DNA of 64,000 nt from an uncultured Eubacteriales bacterium (GTDB lineage Bacteria; Bacillota; Clostridia; Christensenellales; CAG-138), in the NCBI GenBank assembly GCA_902798825.1, contig CADBYI010000011.1, forward strand, positions 1 to 64,000. Direction: 5' to 3'. Positions within the stretch are counted from its first letter, which is position 1; the number at the start of each line of letters is the position of its first letter. Shown in pieces: positions 1-7,366 of the stretch. The position numbers were made by a program, and so were the translations under genes. The notes beneath the pieces were generated by a model. It saw only the letters and a list, made by a program, of their open reading frames with translations. It was not told the DNA's origin and did not search any database.

Positions 1-574
1 GGCCCCGGTTGTCCTTGCGGACCTCCAGCACGTAGACCTTGATCCGCTGGTTGTTCTCGTAGTTCTCCCCGGGGATCATCTCGTTATGGGTCAGGATGCC
101 GTCGGTCTTGCCCAGCTCCACGTAGGCGTTGCCCTTCTCCACCCGCTGCACGATGGCGGTGAGGATCTCGTTCTCCTTCTCGGCATACTCCTCGTAGATG
201 TTGCCCCGCTCGGCCTCCCGGATGCGCTGGACCACCACCTGCTTGGCGGTCTGGGCGGCGATGCGCCCGAACTTGCGGGTGTCCGCCTCCTCCTCCATCA
301 CGTCGCCCACCTCGTAGAGGGCGTTGACCTTCTTGGCGGCGGCCAGGGAAATCTCCACGGTGGGGTCCGTGACCTCCTCCACCACGGTCTTGCTGGCGTA
401 GATGTGGATCTCGCCGGTGGTGCCGTCGATCTCGGCCCGCACGTTGCCCTGGGAGTTGTAGTTGCGCTTATAGGCGAAGATCAAAGCGGATTCCACCGCC
501 GAGAGCAGCACGTCCTTGCTGATGCCCTTCTCCTTTTCCAGCGCGTTGAGAGCCTCGATAAAATCTGCGTTCAT
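1..574 (-). CDS. nusA: Transcription factor NusA, N-terminal part (cut by window edge)
   Basis: NusA binds RNA polymerase and modulates pausing, termination and antitermination. About 191 codons are visible; the rest lies beyond the left edge. The visible part holds the polymerase-binding N-terminal domain and the start of the S1 RNA-binding domain (GKTDGILTHNEMIPGE). The start is taken at ATG 574 because an AAGGA box lies 7 nt before it; the in-frame ATG six bases upstream abuts that box and is too close. It follows rimP by 33 nt, the usual rimP-nusA order, and is probably co-transcribed with it. Confidence 0.95.
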   Translation of the reverse strand, partial: MNADFIEALNALEKEKGISKDVLLSAVESALIFAYKRNYNSQGNVRAEIDGTTGEIHIYASKTVVEEVTDPTVEISLAAAKKVNALYEVGDVMEEEADTRKFGRIAAQTAKQVVVQRIREAERGNIYEEYAEKENEILTAIVQRVEKGNAYVELGKTDGILTHNEMIPGENYENNQRIKVYVLEVRKDNRG

Positions 575-607
575 TGTCATGTCCTTTCTTGTGGTCCAAC
601 TGGTCTA

Positions 608-1078
608 TTAAAACTCGATATACGGGCGGATCAGCGCCGCGTCCTTCTTTTGGATGGTGTGCTCCTTGCCCCCCTCGGTGCAAAGAACGAAGCTCATATC
701 GTCGTAGCGCACCAGGGTGCCGTGGAGCTGCTTCAGGCTCCTGCCGGAGGCCATCTTGAGGGGCGAATAGAGCTTCACCTCGATGGGCTTGCCAAGATTC
801 CGCTCATAGTCCTTCGGAAGCTTCAAGGGCCGGTCCAGGCCCAGGCTGCTGACGGACAGGGTATAGGCCTGTTCGATGGGGTCCGCCTCATCCAGCACCG
901 GCTCCAGGGCCCGGCTCACCGTCTCGCAATCCTCGATGGTGACGCCGCCCTCCCTGTCGATGTAGAAGGTCAGCACCCAGTCGCCGTACTCCTTCTGGAA
1001 CTCCACGTCCCAGAGGACGAAGCCCAGCTTCTCCACGGTTTCGCGGCACAGTCCTTCGCACACTTCGGTGGTCTTCAC
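608..1078 (-). CDS. rimP: Ribosome maturation factor RimP
   Basis: RimP assists late maturation of the 30S subunit. At 156 residues it has normal family length. The N-terminal alpha/beta domain includes the conserved stretch around GGVTIEDCETVSRAL and LSVSSLGLDRPL, followed by the small SH3-like C-terminal domain with the RPYIEF end. It is the first gene of the rimP-nusA operon and is preceded by an extended -10 promoter and a leader hairpin. The SD is GGGGAGGAAAGG. Confidence 0.95.
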   Translation of the reverse strand: MKTTEVCEGLCRETVEKLGFVLWDVEFQKEYGDWVLTFYIDREGGVTIEDCETVSRALEPVLDEADPIEQAYTLSVSSLGLDRPLKLPKDYERNLGKPIEVKLYSPLKMASGRSLKQLHGTLVRYDDMSFVLCTEGGKEHTIQKKDAALIRPYIEF

Positions 1079-1103
1079 GCCTTTCCTCCCCTCTCATAAG
1101 GAA

Positions 1104-1123
1104 AGAGTGGGTCGCCCCACTCT
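1104..1123 (-). promoter_or_regulatory. Leader hairpin in front of rimP
   Basis: An 8-bp stem (AGAGTGGG / CCCACTCT) closed by a 4-nt loop lies between the rimP promoter and its SD. Read leftward it is followed by TTTCCTT, so it could be a weak attenuator. The stem is seen directly; a regulatory role is inferred. Confidence 0.45.
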
Positions 1124-1153
1124 CCACAATTGTTACTCATTCCAACGATGGTA

Positions 1154-1182
1154 AGTATACCATAGCCTGTCCAAAAGCGCAA
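1154..1182 (-). promoter_or_regulatory. Promoter of rimP-nusA
   Basis: Read leftward: TTGCGC, 17 nt, then TATACT preceded by TG and one base, an extended -10. It lies 75-105 nt before the rimP start codon with nothing else between. Confidence 0.7.
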
Positions 1183-1231
1183 GAGAAATTTCACACAAAT
1201 GGCGGCGCGTCGGCTTTTTTTGAAAACCCTA

Positions 1232-1259
1232 TTGACATGGACGAAAAATGTGGTACTAT
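1232..1259 (+). promoter_or_regulatory. Promoter of the DUF3793 gene
   Basis: TTGACA, 16 nt, TACTAT, with TG one base before the -10. This is a near-consensus sigma-A promoter. The predicted transcription start (about 1266) falls next to the first palindromic operator. Confidence 0.75.
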
Positions 1260-1268
1260 ATTCCTGTA

Positions 1269-1284
1269 GTTAGCATTTGCTAAC
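1269..1284. promoter_or_regulatory. Palindromic operator 1 (DtxR/IdeR-like)
   Basis: GTTAGCATTTGCTAAC is a perfect 7-bp inverted repeat with a 2-nt centre, placed at the predicted transcription start so that a bound protein would block initiation. The TTAGC...GCTAA core resembles iron-responsive DtxR-family boxes. The identity of the regulator is inferred. Confidence 0.6.
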
Positions 1285-1330
1285 TTTCGTCGGAGCTGCA
1301 TAGAGATATGCGTTTTATTTTTCGCCAAGT

Positions 1331-1348
1331 GGTTAGTCTTTGCTAACC
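1331..1348. promoter_or_regulatory. Palindromic operator 2 (related to operator 1)
   Basis: GGTTAGTCTTTGCTAACC shares the GTTAG...CTAAC arms of the upstream palindrome, about 63 bp further on in the untranslated leader and 37 bp before the start codon. Two related sites suggest cooperative repression or a roadblock. Confidence 0.55.
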
Positions 1349-1384
1349 ATGGCCGGTGCCATCTTAGAGAACGAAGGAGCTGCT

Positions 1385-1936
1385 ATGTCAGAGGAGTCCA
1401 TCATTCGCCACTGCTCCCCCACCCTGGCGGGCATGAAGACGGGCAATCTGTTTCGGTCCAGCTATATTAGCCGCCGGGAAATGCGGGAGGATATACGGCA
1501 CTGGAACGTTATCCTGGCGAAGAAGGGCCTTCGCGTCGTCCCCCTCCGGTTCCAGAAGGGGAGCGCCCTCATCTACATCTATCGGCCCCTTCGCCTGGCG
1601 CGGGATCTCCGGGACGGACGCGCCTGTGAGCTGCTGCAGCAGCGGGGCTACTGCACCGACACCCCGTCCCGCTGCGTGGCCTGCCTCATCGATCGGCTGC
1701 GGGAAGCGGAGGAGTTCCCCCACGAGATCGGCCTGTTCCTGGGCTATCCCCCGGAGGACGTGTCCGGCTTCATGGAGCATAGGGACGAGGGCTGCAAGTG
1801 CGTGGGCTTCTGGAAGGTGTACGGGGACGTAGACGCCGCCCGCCGGACCTTCGCCAAGTTCAAAAAGTGCACCGACGTATACTATCGGCAGTGGCAAAGC
1901 GGCCGCCCCCTGGAACGGCTGGCCGTGAACGGGTAA
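1385..1936 (+). CDS. DUF3793 family protein
   Basis: A 183-residue cytosolic protein of a family common in anaerobic Firmicutes, without an established biochemical role. Recognisable family blocks are the HCSPTLAGMKTGNLF N-terminus, EFPHEIGLFLGYPPEDV near residue 115, and a CKCVGFWKVYGD block. The start is taken at ATG 1385, which has GAAGGAG 5 nt upstream; longer in-frame extensions would enter the second operator. The family is often found near Feo iron transport or flavodoxin genes, which fits the metal-box-like operators here. No iron transport gene is in the window, so a link to iron is inferred. Confidence 0.85.
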   Translation: MSEESIIRHCSPTLAGMKTGNLFRSSYISRREMREDIRHWNVILAKKGLRVVPLRFQKGSALIYIYRPLRLARDLRDGRACELLQQRGYCTDTPSRCVACLIDRLREAEEFPHEIGLFLGYPPEDVSGFMEHRDEGCKCVGFWKVYGDVDAARRTFAKFKKCTDVYYRQWQSGRPLERLAVNG

Positions 1937-2005
1937 ACGGCGACGATACGGCTTTTTTCCTCGCTGACAAACGGCAGCGCACGATCATACATAATCCCCA
2001 ATCCG

Positions 2006-2040
2006 GCAAAGGGACTGCCTGCAAGCGGCGGTCCTTTTGC
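2006..2040. terminator. Bidirectional terminator between convergent genes
   Basis: A 14-bp stem with two G-U type mismatches (GCAAAGGGACTGCC / GGCGGTCCTTTTGC) lies between the ends of the DUF3793 gene and the methyltransferase, with T-rich sequence on the outgoing side. Confidence 0.6.
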
Positions 2041-2567
2041 TATACATTCGTTCCGTTCCGCACGCCTGAAACCAGGTACATGGCCTCATCGGAGACCACC
2101 CTGTCCACCGTCAGACAGGCGGCCAGGAGGGCAGACAGCTCCCCAACAGGCGGGAGGCCGCCGGATACACGGCTGGCGCCGCCTTGATGGTGGGCGTTGA
2201 TCCGCTCCCGGCTCATGCCATGGGCCACGGTGAGGCGGCCCCCGGGCGCCAGATGGCGGGCCAGGGTCTCAAAGAGGACCTCCGGGTTTGAAAAATGAGG
2301 AAAGGCGTTGTAGATCAGGATCCGATCGAAGGTCCGACCCAGGTCCATGGTCTGGGCGTCCCGGCAAAGGACGGTGATTCGATCGTCCCCGGCAAACTTG
2401 CCCTGGGCGACCCCGGTGCCGCAAGCCACGTCCAACACGTCCACCCCGGGCGCCACGTTTGCGGCGTCCAGAATGGCCGCGATGACGGCTTCGTCCCGGA
2501 CCATGCCCCCGTCCCAGGCGGGGGCCAGGCGGTCAAAGAATTCGATAACGTCCTTGGTGTCGATCAT
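2040..2567 (-). CDS. Class I SAM-dependent methyltransferase, apparently with an internal deletion
   Basis: Motif I is present (VLDVACGTGV, residues about 43-52), as are the later strand motif FDRILIYNAFPHF and the PGGRLTVAHGMSRERI block. The substrate is unknown. At 175 residues it is about 30 short of the relatives I know. The missing part falls right after CGTGV, which runs straight into AQGKFAGDD, so the segment that normally carries the acidic ribose-binding residue (motif II) is absent. The deletion keeps the frame. It may be inactive. The SD AAGGAG is 5 nt before the start. It converges on the DUF3793 gene. Confidence 0.75.
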   Translation of the reverse strand: MIDTKDVIEFFDRLAPAWDGGMVRDEAVIAAILDAANVAPGVDVLDVACGTGVAQGKFAGDDRITVLCRDAQTMDLGRTFDRILIYNAFPHFSNPEVLFETLARHLAPGGRLTVAHGMSRERINAHHQGGASRVSGGLPPVGELSALLAACLTVDRVVSDEAMYLVSGVRNGTNV

Positions 2568-2584
2568 ATAGTCTCCTTAGCAAA

Positions 2585-2609
2585 GGAGCCGCGCGGACAG
2601 CGCGGCTCC
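2585..2609 (-). terminator. Terminator of the decarboxylase operon
   Basis: A perfect 10-bp GC-rich stem (GGAGCCGCGC / GCGCGGCTCC, 5-nt loop) is followed leftward by TTTGC, 22 nt after the alpha-subunit stop. Confidence 0.65.
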
Positions 2610-2630
2610 CGTTGGCTTGCAGGGATGGGA

Positions 2631-4055
2631 TCAGAGGGACACGTCCTCCACGTAGAGCTCCCGCACGGCGGGGGCTTCCTTCTTGGGCTCGGGCTTGGGC
2701 TCCGGCTCCACGAGACCGTCGCGGACGTCGAAGAACTTCTTGGCCACCTGGGGCAGGAGGGCGTAGCTCAATACATCCTCCTCCTGATGGGCCTGCTCGC
2801 CCAGCTCCTTCTTGTACTTCTCCAGCTCCGGCTCGATGAGATCGGCGGGACGGCAGGTGATCACCTTCTCGTCGCCGATGGCCATCTTGCGGACCTCCTC
2901 GTTCACTTCGCCGGGCAGCTTGCCGTAGGCGCCCCTGAGCAGGTCCTTGCTGTTGTTGGGGAAGGTCTTATACCGGCCCATGAGCACGTTGAACACGGCC
3001 TGGGTGCCCACGATCTGGCTGGTGGGGGTCACCAGAGGCGGATAGCCGAAGTCCTTGCGGACCTGGGGGATCTCCGCCAGCACGTCGTAGTACTTATCCT
3101 CGGCGCCGGCGTCCTTGAGCTGCTTGACCAGGTTGCTGAGCATGCCGCCGGGGACCTGATAGATCAGGGTGTTGGTATCCACCATCATGGACTTGGTGGT
3201 GTAGATGCCCTCCTGCATCATCCGTTCCTGGACCTTGCGGAAGTGCTTGGCTACCTCGGCAAGAGCGGCGAGATCGAGGCCCGTATCCCGCTCGGTGCCC
3301 TTGAGGGTGGCTACCAGGGACTCGGTGGCGGGCTGGGCGGTGCCGTTGCCGAAGGGGCTCAGGCACGTGTCCACGATGTCCACGCCGGCCTGGGCGGCCA
3401 TCAGGTTGGTCATGTCGCCGGTGCCGGTGGTGTTGTGGGTGTGCAGGTGGATGGGGATGTCGCCCAGTTCCGCCTTCATCTTCTTGATGAGGCTGTAGGC
3501 ATCGTAGGGCAGCAGCAGGTTCGCCATGTCCTTGATGCAGATGGAATCGGCGCCCATCTGGACCAACTCCTTGGCCAGCTTCACGAAGTAGTCCTCGGAG
3601 TGGACCGGGGAGATGGTGTAGCTCAGCGCCGGCTCGCACCAGCCGCCGTACTTCTTGGTGTACTTGATGGCGGCCTCCAGGTTCCGGGTGTCGTTCAGCG
3701 CGTCGAAGATGCGGATGATGTCGATGCCGTTCTCGATGGCCTTGCGGCAGAAAGCTTCCACCACGTCGTCGGCATAGTGCTTGTAGCCCAGGATGTTCTG
3801 GCCGCGGAAGAGCATCTGCAGCTTCGTCTTGGGCAGAGCCTTGCGGAGCTGGCGGAGTCGCTCCCAGGGGTCCTCGTTGAGGTACCGCAGGCAGGCGTCG
3901 AAGGTGGCGCCGCCCCAAACCTCCAAAGACCAGTAGCCGATGTTGTCCAGGGCCTCGCAGGCGGGGAGCATATCGGAGAGGGGCATCCGGGTGGCCGCCT
4001 TGCTCTGGTGGCCGTCCCGCAGGATGGTATCGGTGATGTACAGTTTATTGGCCAT
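2631..4055 (-). CDS. oadA: Oxaloacetate decarboxylase alpha subunit (carboxyltransferase)
   Basis: Carboxyltransferase subunit that moves CO2 from a 2-oxoacid, probably oxaloacetate, to biotin. The DRE-TIM active site DTILRDGHQS is at residues 9-18, the lysine motif CIKDMANLL near 175, and the metal-binding HLHTHNTTGT near 205. At 474 residues it has the catalytic domain plus the PYC_OADA-type conserved region and a short charged tail, but no biotin domain; biotin is carried by a separate gene upstream. Last gene of the operon. Close relatives are annotated either as oadA or as pyruvate carboxylase subunit B; the adjacent membrane pump favours the decarboxylase. Confidence 0.9.
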   Translation of the reverse strand: MANKLYITDTILRDGHQSKAATRMPLSDMLPACEALDNIGYWSLEVWGGATFDACLRYLNEDPWERLRQLRKALPKTKLQMLFRGQNILGYKHYADDVVEAFCRKAIENGIDIIRIFDALNDTRNLEAAIKYTKKYGGWCEPALSYTISPVHSEDYFVKLAKELVQMGADSICIKDMANLLLPYDAYSLIKKMKAELGDIPIHLHTHNTTGTGDMTNLMAAQAGVDIVDTCLSPFGNGTAQPATESLVATLKGTERDTGLDLAALAEVAKHFRKVQERMMQEGIYTTKSMMVDTNTLIYQVPGGMLSNLVKQLKDAGAEDKYYDVLAEIPQVRKDFGYPPLVTPTSQIVGTQAVFNVLMGRYKTFPNNSKDLLRGAYGKLPGEVNEEVRKMAIGDEKVITCRPADLIEPELEKYKKELGEQAHQEEDVLSYALLPQVAKKFFDVRDGLVEPEPKPEPKKEAPAVRELYVEDVSL

Positions 4056-4063
4056 AGTCTACC

Positions 4064-5236
4064 TCACTTGAACAGGGACAGGAACACGCCCGCCGCAATG
4101 GCCGAGCCGATAACGCCGGCCACGTTGGGACCCATGGCATGCATGAGCAGGAAGTTGCCGGGCTTGGCCTTCTGGCCCTCCACCTGGGAGACACGGGCCG
4201 CCATGGGCACCGCGGACACGCCGGCGGAGCCGATGAGGGGGTTGATCTTCTCCTTGAGGAAGAGGTTCATGAGCTTGGCCAGGAGCACGCCGCCGGCGGA
4301 GCCGCCGCCGAAGGCGAAGATGCCCAGGGCCATGATCTCCAGGGTCTGGAGCTTCAGGAAGTTGGCGGCCGTGGCGGTGGCGCCCACGGAGATGCCCAGG
4401 AAGATGGTAACGATGTTGATGAGCTCGTTCTGGGCGGTCTTGTTGAGACGGTCGGTGACGCCGGATTCCTTAAACAGGTTGCCCAGCATCAGGCAGCCCA
4501 CCAGGGGCGCCGCATCGGGCACCAGGAAGCTGACGAAGATGGTGACCGCGATGGGGAAGATGATCTTCTCCGTCTGGGACACGGCACGGAGCTGCTTCAT
4601 GGTGATCTGCCGCTCCTCCTTGGTGGTCAGCGCCCGCATGATGGGGGGCTGGATCACCGGCACCAGGGCCATGTAGGAGTAGGCAGCCACGGCGATGGCG
4701 CCCAGCAGTTCGGGAGCCAGCTTAGTGGTGACCAGGATGGCCGTGGGGCCGTCCGCGCCGCCGATGATGCCGATGGAGGCAGCCTGGGGCGTGGTGAAGC
4801 CCAGGAGCAGGGCGATGCCGTAGGCCATGTAGATGCCCAGCTGGGCGGCTGCGCCCAGGATCAGGGACTTGGGATTGGCGATGAGGGGACCGAAGTCCGT
4901 CATGGCGCCCACGCCCATGAAGATCAGGCACGGATATATGCCCAGCTTGACGCCCAAGTACAGGTAGTCCAGAAGGCCGCAGTGCTTGGGGTCAGCCAGC
5001 ATGGTCCAGTTCACGTGGCCCTCGGCGTAGATGTCCGCGTGATAGAGCCCCGCGCCCGGCAGGTTGGTGAGCAGCATGCCGAAGGCGATGGGGAGCAACA
5101 GCAACGGCTCGAACTTCTTCACGATCGCCAGATACAGCAGCACGCAGGCGATGAGGAGCATCACCAGCTGCAGCGGATTATCGAAGATCTGGAAGAAGCC
5201 AGTCGTTTTTAAGAATTCAAGTATGGCGGTGCCCAT
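4064..5236 (-). CDS. oadB: Na+-translocating decarboxylase beta subunit
   Basis: Integral membrane subunit that decarboxylates carboxybiotin and exports Na+. At 390 residues with many hydrophobic segments it has normal length. The family signature [10 protein letters not shown] is present near residue 160, as are [20 protein letters not shown] and a C-terminal [18 protein letters not shown] segment. It lies 8 nt before the alpha-subunit gene and 18 nt after the biotin carrier. Within the family, the substrate (oxaloacetate, methylmalonyl-CoA or glutaconyl-CoA) is set by the alpha subunit. Confidence 0.92.
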   Translation of the reverse strand: MGTAILEFLKTTGFFQIFDNPLQLVMLLIACVLLYLAIVKKFEPLLLLPIAFGMLLTNLPGAGLYHADIYAEGHVNWTMLADPKHCGLLDYLYLGVKLGIYPCLIFMGVGAMTDFGPLIANPKSLILGAAAQLGIYMAYGIALLLGFTTPQAASIGIIGGADGPTAILVTTKLAPELLGAIAVAAYSYMALVPVIQPPIMRALTTKEERQITMKQLRAVSQTEKIIFPIAVTIFVSFLVPDAAPLVGCLMLGNLFKESGVTDRLNKTAQNELINIVTIFLGISVGATATAANFLKLQTLEIMALGIFAFGGGSAGGVLLAKLMNLFLKEKINPLIGSAGVSAVPMAARVSQVEGQKAKPGNFLLMHAMGPNVAGVIGSAIAAGVFLSLFK

Positions 5237-5254
5237 AGTTCGGTGACCTCACAA

Positions 5255-5692
5255 TCAACCGATGGAGCACAGCAGCTGGCCGGAGGAAACGGTGGAACCC
5301 TTCTGGACGGACAGGTTGGACACGGTGCCGGCGCAGGGGGCGATGATCTCGTTCTCCATCTTCATGGCCTCCAGGATCATGAGGATATCGCCGGAGTTGA
5401 CGGCCTGGCCGTTCGCTACCCGCACATCCAGGATGTTGCCGGGCATGGGAGCGTTGATGTTCTCACCCTTGCCGGCAGGCGCGGCAGCGGGCGCGGGAGC
5501 AGCCGCCTTGGGGGCGGGCTTGGGCGCGGCGGCCTTGGGGGCAGCGGCTCTGGGCGCGGCGGCACCGGGGATGGGCCGACGGGGACCGGCGGCGGGACGG
5601 GCGGGAGCCGCAGCGGCGGGGGCGCCGGCAGCGATCTCTTCCACTTCCACCTGATACAGAACACCATTCACATTCACGTTAAAGGTACGCAT
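5255..5692 (-). CDS. Biotin carrier protein of the decarboxylase
   Basis: A short N-terminal beta region (MRTFNVNVNGVLYQVEVEEI) is followed by a flexible Ala/Pro linker of about 45 residues and a C-terminal biotinyl domain with the biotinylation motif EAMKME (lysine near residue 110). It shuttles carboxybiotin between the alpha and beta subunits. The Ala/Pro linker is typical of this subunit and works as a swinging arm. The SD is GGGAGG, about 11 nt before the ATG. Confidence 0.92.
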   Translation of the reverse strand: MRTFNVNVNGVLYQVEVEEIAAGAPAAAAPARPAAGPRRPIPGAAAPRAAAPKAAAPKPAPKAAAPAPAAAPAGKGENINAPMPGNILDVRVANGQAVNSGDILMILEAMKMENEIIAPCAGTVSNLSVQKGSTVSSGQLLCSIG

Positions 5693-5714
5693 GATTTTTG
5701 TTTCCTCCCTAAAA

Positions 5715-6083
5715 TCAGTTCATTCTTGTAATGGATACGATGCGGATGCCGCTGACGTCCTCGCCCATGACGGTGGCGATGGCGGCGGAGATGGCGGCCA
5801 CCATGCTCTGGCGATCTTCGATCTCCTCCACAGGCTCAGGCGCCGGTTCCGGTTCGACCGCGGCTGCTACAGGCGCGGCAGGTTGTGGTGCGGGCGCGGC
5901 TTGAACCGTCTTCTGTGCTTCCTTGGCCTTTGTGTTGCCCAGGATCTTGCCCAACAGGGTGATGATCAGGATCAAAGCCAACAAGCCTACGAAGACGGTG
6001 CCGAAGCCCAGCACGAATACGGTGAGAAACGGCAGATCGGTGTTCGCCGCAGCCATTACCCATAGACTCATGTTGGTCAACAT
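5715..6083 (-). CDS. OadG-family membrane anchor (gamma/delta subunit)
   Basis: A small membrane subunit that holds the decarboxylase together. One N-terminal transmembrane helix (LTVFVLGFGTVFVGLLALI) is followed by an Ala/Pro-rich cytosolic stretch and a conserved C-terminal block ending VSGIRIVSITRMN. The start is taken at ATG 6083 with GGAGGG just upstream, giving 122 residues. First gene of the four-gene operon. Confidence 0.85.
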   Translation of the reverse strand: MLTNMSLWVMAAANTDLPFLTVFVLGFGTVFVGLLALILIITLLGKILGNTKAKEAQKTVQAAPAPQPAAPVAAAVEPEPAPEPVEEIEDRQSMVAAISAAIATVMGEDVSGIRIVSITRMN

Positions 6084-6216
6084 TTTTCCCTCCTGCAAGT
6101 TTTCATGCATTATGAGTCTTCATTATGACCCATCTTTTATCTAATTCGACGTAATTCCTCTTTTCCCTTCTTTCTTTTAAAGAATCAGAAATATATTTTT
6201 CGGTCATGCTGTTCCT

Positions 6217-6915
6217 ATGCTGATACTATTTCTGCGGGCGGTGCTGCTGTACCTGTTCATCCTGTTCATCCTGCGCATGACCGGCAAGCGGCAGATCGCC
6301 GATCTGCAGCCCTTCGACCTGATCATCACCATGGCCATCGCGGATCTGGCCGCCACGGCCATCGCGGACACGGACATCCCCCTGCTCTACAGCGTGGTGC
6401 CCATCCTGGCCCTGTACCTGGTGCAGCAGACCGTGGCCCACCTGAGCCTGAAGTCCGGCCGCTTTCGCGCCTTCGTCTGCGGCTCTCCCCTGCTGCTGGT
6501 CCGGGAGGGGGTGCTCCAGGAGAACATCATGCGGCAGGCCAACTACACCGTGGCGGACCTGTCGGACCACCTTAGGGCCGGGTCCGTGTTCGATCTCAAG
6601 ACCGTTCAGTACGCCATATTGGAGACCAACGGCACCCTGTCCGTCCTGGAAAAGCAGAAGGCGGACCAGCCCCAGCCCCGCCTAAGCTATATGCTCATCC
6701 TGGACGGGGCCTGGTGCAAAACGGCCCTGAAGCACCTGCGCCTTTCGCCCAAGGCCCTGCGCGCCCTCCTTCGGCGCTACGGCGTGCAGGAGGCGGCGGA
6801 CGTGTTCTACCTTCAATATCTGGGGGACGGCTCGCTGCATCTGCAGCTCAAGGCCCGGCGCGGGTCCAAAGTGATGGATATCCCCAGAAAGGAGGTCAGG
6901 GAGCTGTGTTCATAA
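6217..6915 (+). CDS. DUF421 (YetF-type) membrane protein
   Basis: The N-terminus has three hydrophobic helices with the family signature FILRMTGKRQIADLQPFDLIITMAIADLA (given in parts: RMTGKRQIADLQPFDL). A cytosolic domain follows, including the GSPLLLVREGVLQENIMRQANYT-like region. The family is widespread in spore formers and is of uncertain function. Length (232) is normal. No SD is visible before the ATG, so initiation may be on a very short leader. The next gene overlaps its 3' end. Confidence 0.88.
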   Translation: MLILFLRAVLLYLFILFILRMTGKRQIADLQPFDLIITMAIADLAATAIADTDIPLLYSVVPILALYLVQQTVAHLSLKSGRFRAFVCGSPLLLVREGVLQENIMRQANYTVADLSDHLRAGSVFDLKTVQYAILETNGTLSVLEKQKADQPQPRLSYMLILDGAWCKTALKHLRLSPKALRALLRRYGVQEAADVFYLQYLGDGSLHLQLKARRGSKVMDIPRKEVRELCS

Positions 6916-7292
6916 AGGTCCGCCGGGGGTTCACCCTGGCCACGGTGCTGTTTTTGCTGCTGCTGTTCCTCCTCCCCGCCCGGTTCCTCCGGGGCTGGTC
7001 CGAGGAGCTCAACGAGCTGTGCGACCAGGTGCTTTTCTTCGAGCAGACCGATGCGTCCGCCGCCGAGAGGGCCTATGGGACGCTGCGGACGGAGTATGAG
7101 ATGATGCGCCGGGTGGCGGAGCTGTTTTTGGACCACCGGGTCATGGACGACGCCACGGTGCCCCTGGAGCTCATGGGCGTATACCTGTCGGCGGGGGACG
7201 GGGTCTCCCTCCGGGCCGCGGCGGCGGAGTTTAGGCAGGCGTTGGCGTGCATGCTGTCCATCGAAACGGGGGACTTGCGGCTGCTTTTGTAA
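6906..7292 (+). CDS. DUF4363-like small membrane-anchored protein
   Basis: 128 residues starting at a GTG that overlaps the end of the DUF421 gene by 10 nt; AAAGGAGG lies 10 nt before it. One N-terminal transmembrane helix (TLATVLFLLLLFLLP) is followed by a helical extracytoplasmic domain. DUF421-DUF4363 pairs are a recurring arrangement in spore-forming Clostridia, so the two probably act together at the membrane. Function unknown. Confidence 0.72.
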   Translation: MFIKVRRGFTLATVLFLLLLFLLPARFLRGWSEELNELCDQVLFFEQTDASAAERAYGTLRTEYEMMRRVAELFLDHRVMDDATVPLELMGVYLSAGDGVSLRAAAAEFRQALACMLSIETGDLRLLL

Positions 7293-7330
7293 CTTTTTCG
7301 CAACGGGGCTGTTAACACAGGCCACACCTC

Positions 7331-7360
7331 TTGCCACAAAGCGTCGAAAAACGGTATACT
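7331..7360 (+). promoter_or_regulatory. Promoter of the DUF218 gene (leaderless)
   Basis: TTGCCA, 18 nt, TATACT. The -10 ends 6 nt before the ATG at 7367, and no SD lies between, so transcription should begin at or next to the start codon. Confidence 0.6.
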
Positions 7361-7366
7361 CCGGGT

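Noticed and set aside
1104..1123. T-box or riboswitch in the rimP leader
   Set aside because: Only a single short stem is present; no T-box sequence or ligand-binding core is seen.
2295..4676. Very long open frames on the opposite strand of oadA/oadB, and likewise opposite ppdK (23253-26024), the PBP gene and the M20 genes
   Set aside because: GC-rich third positions in the real genes remove stop codons from antisense frames. The predicted proteins are His/Gly/Leu-rich without domains, and the true frames have clear families and SD sites.
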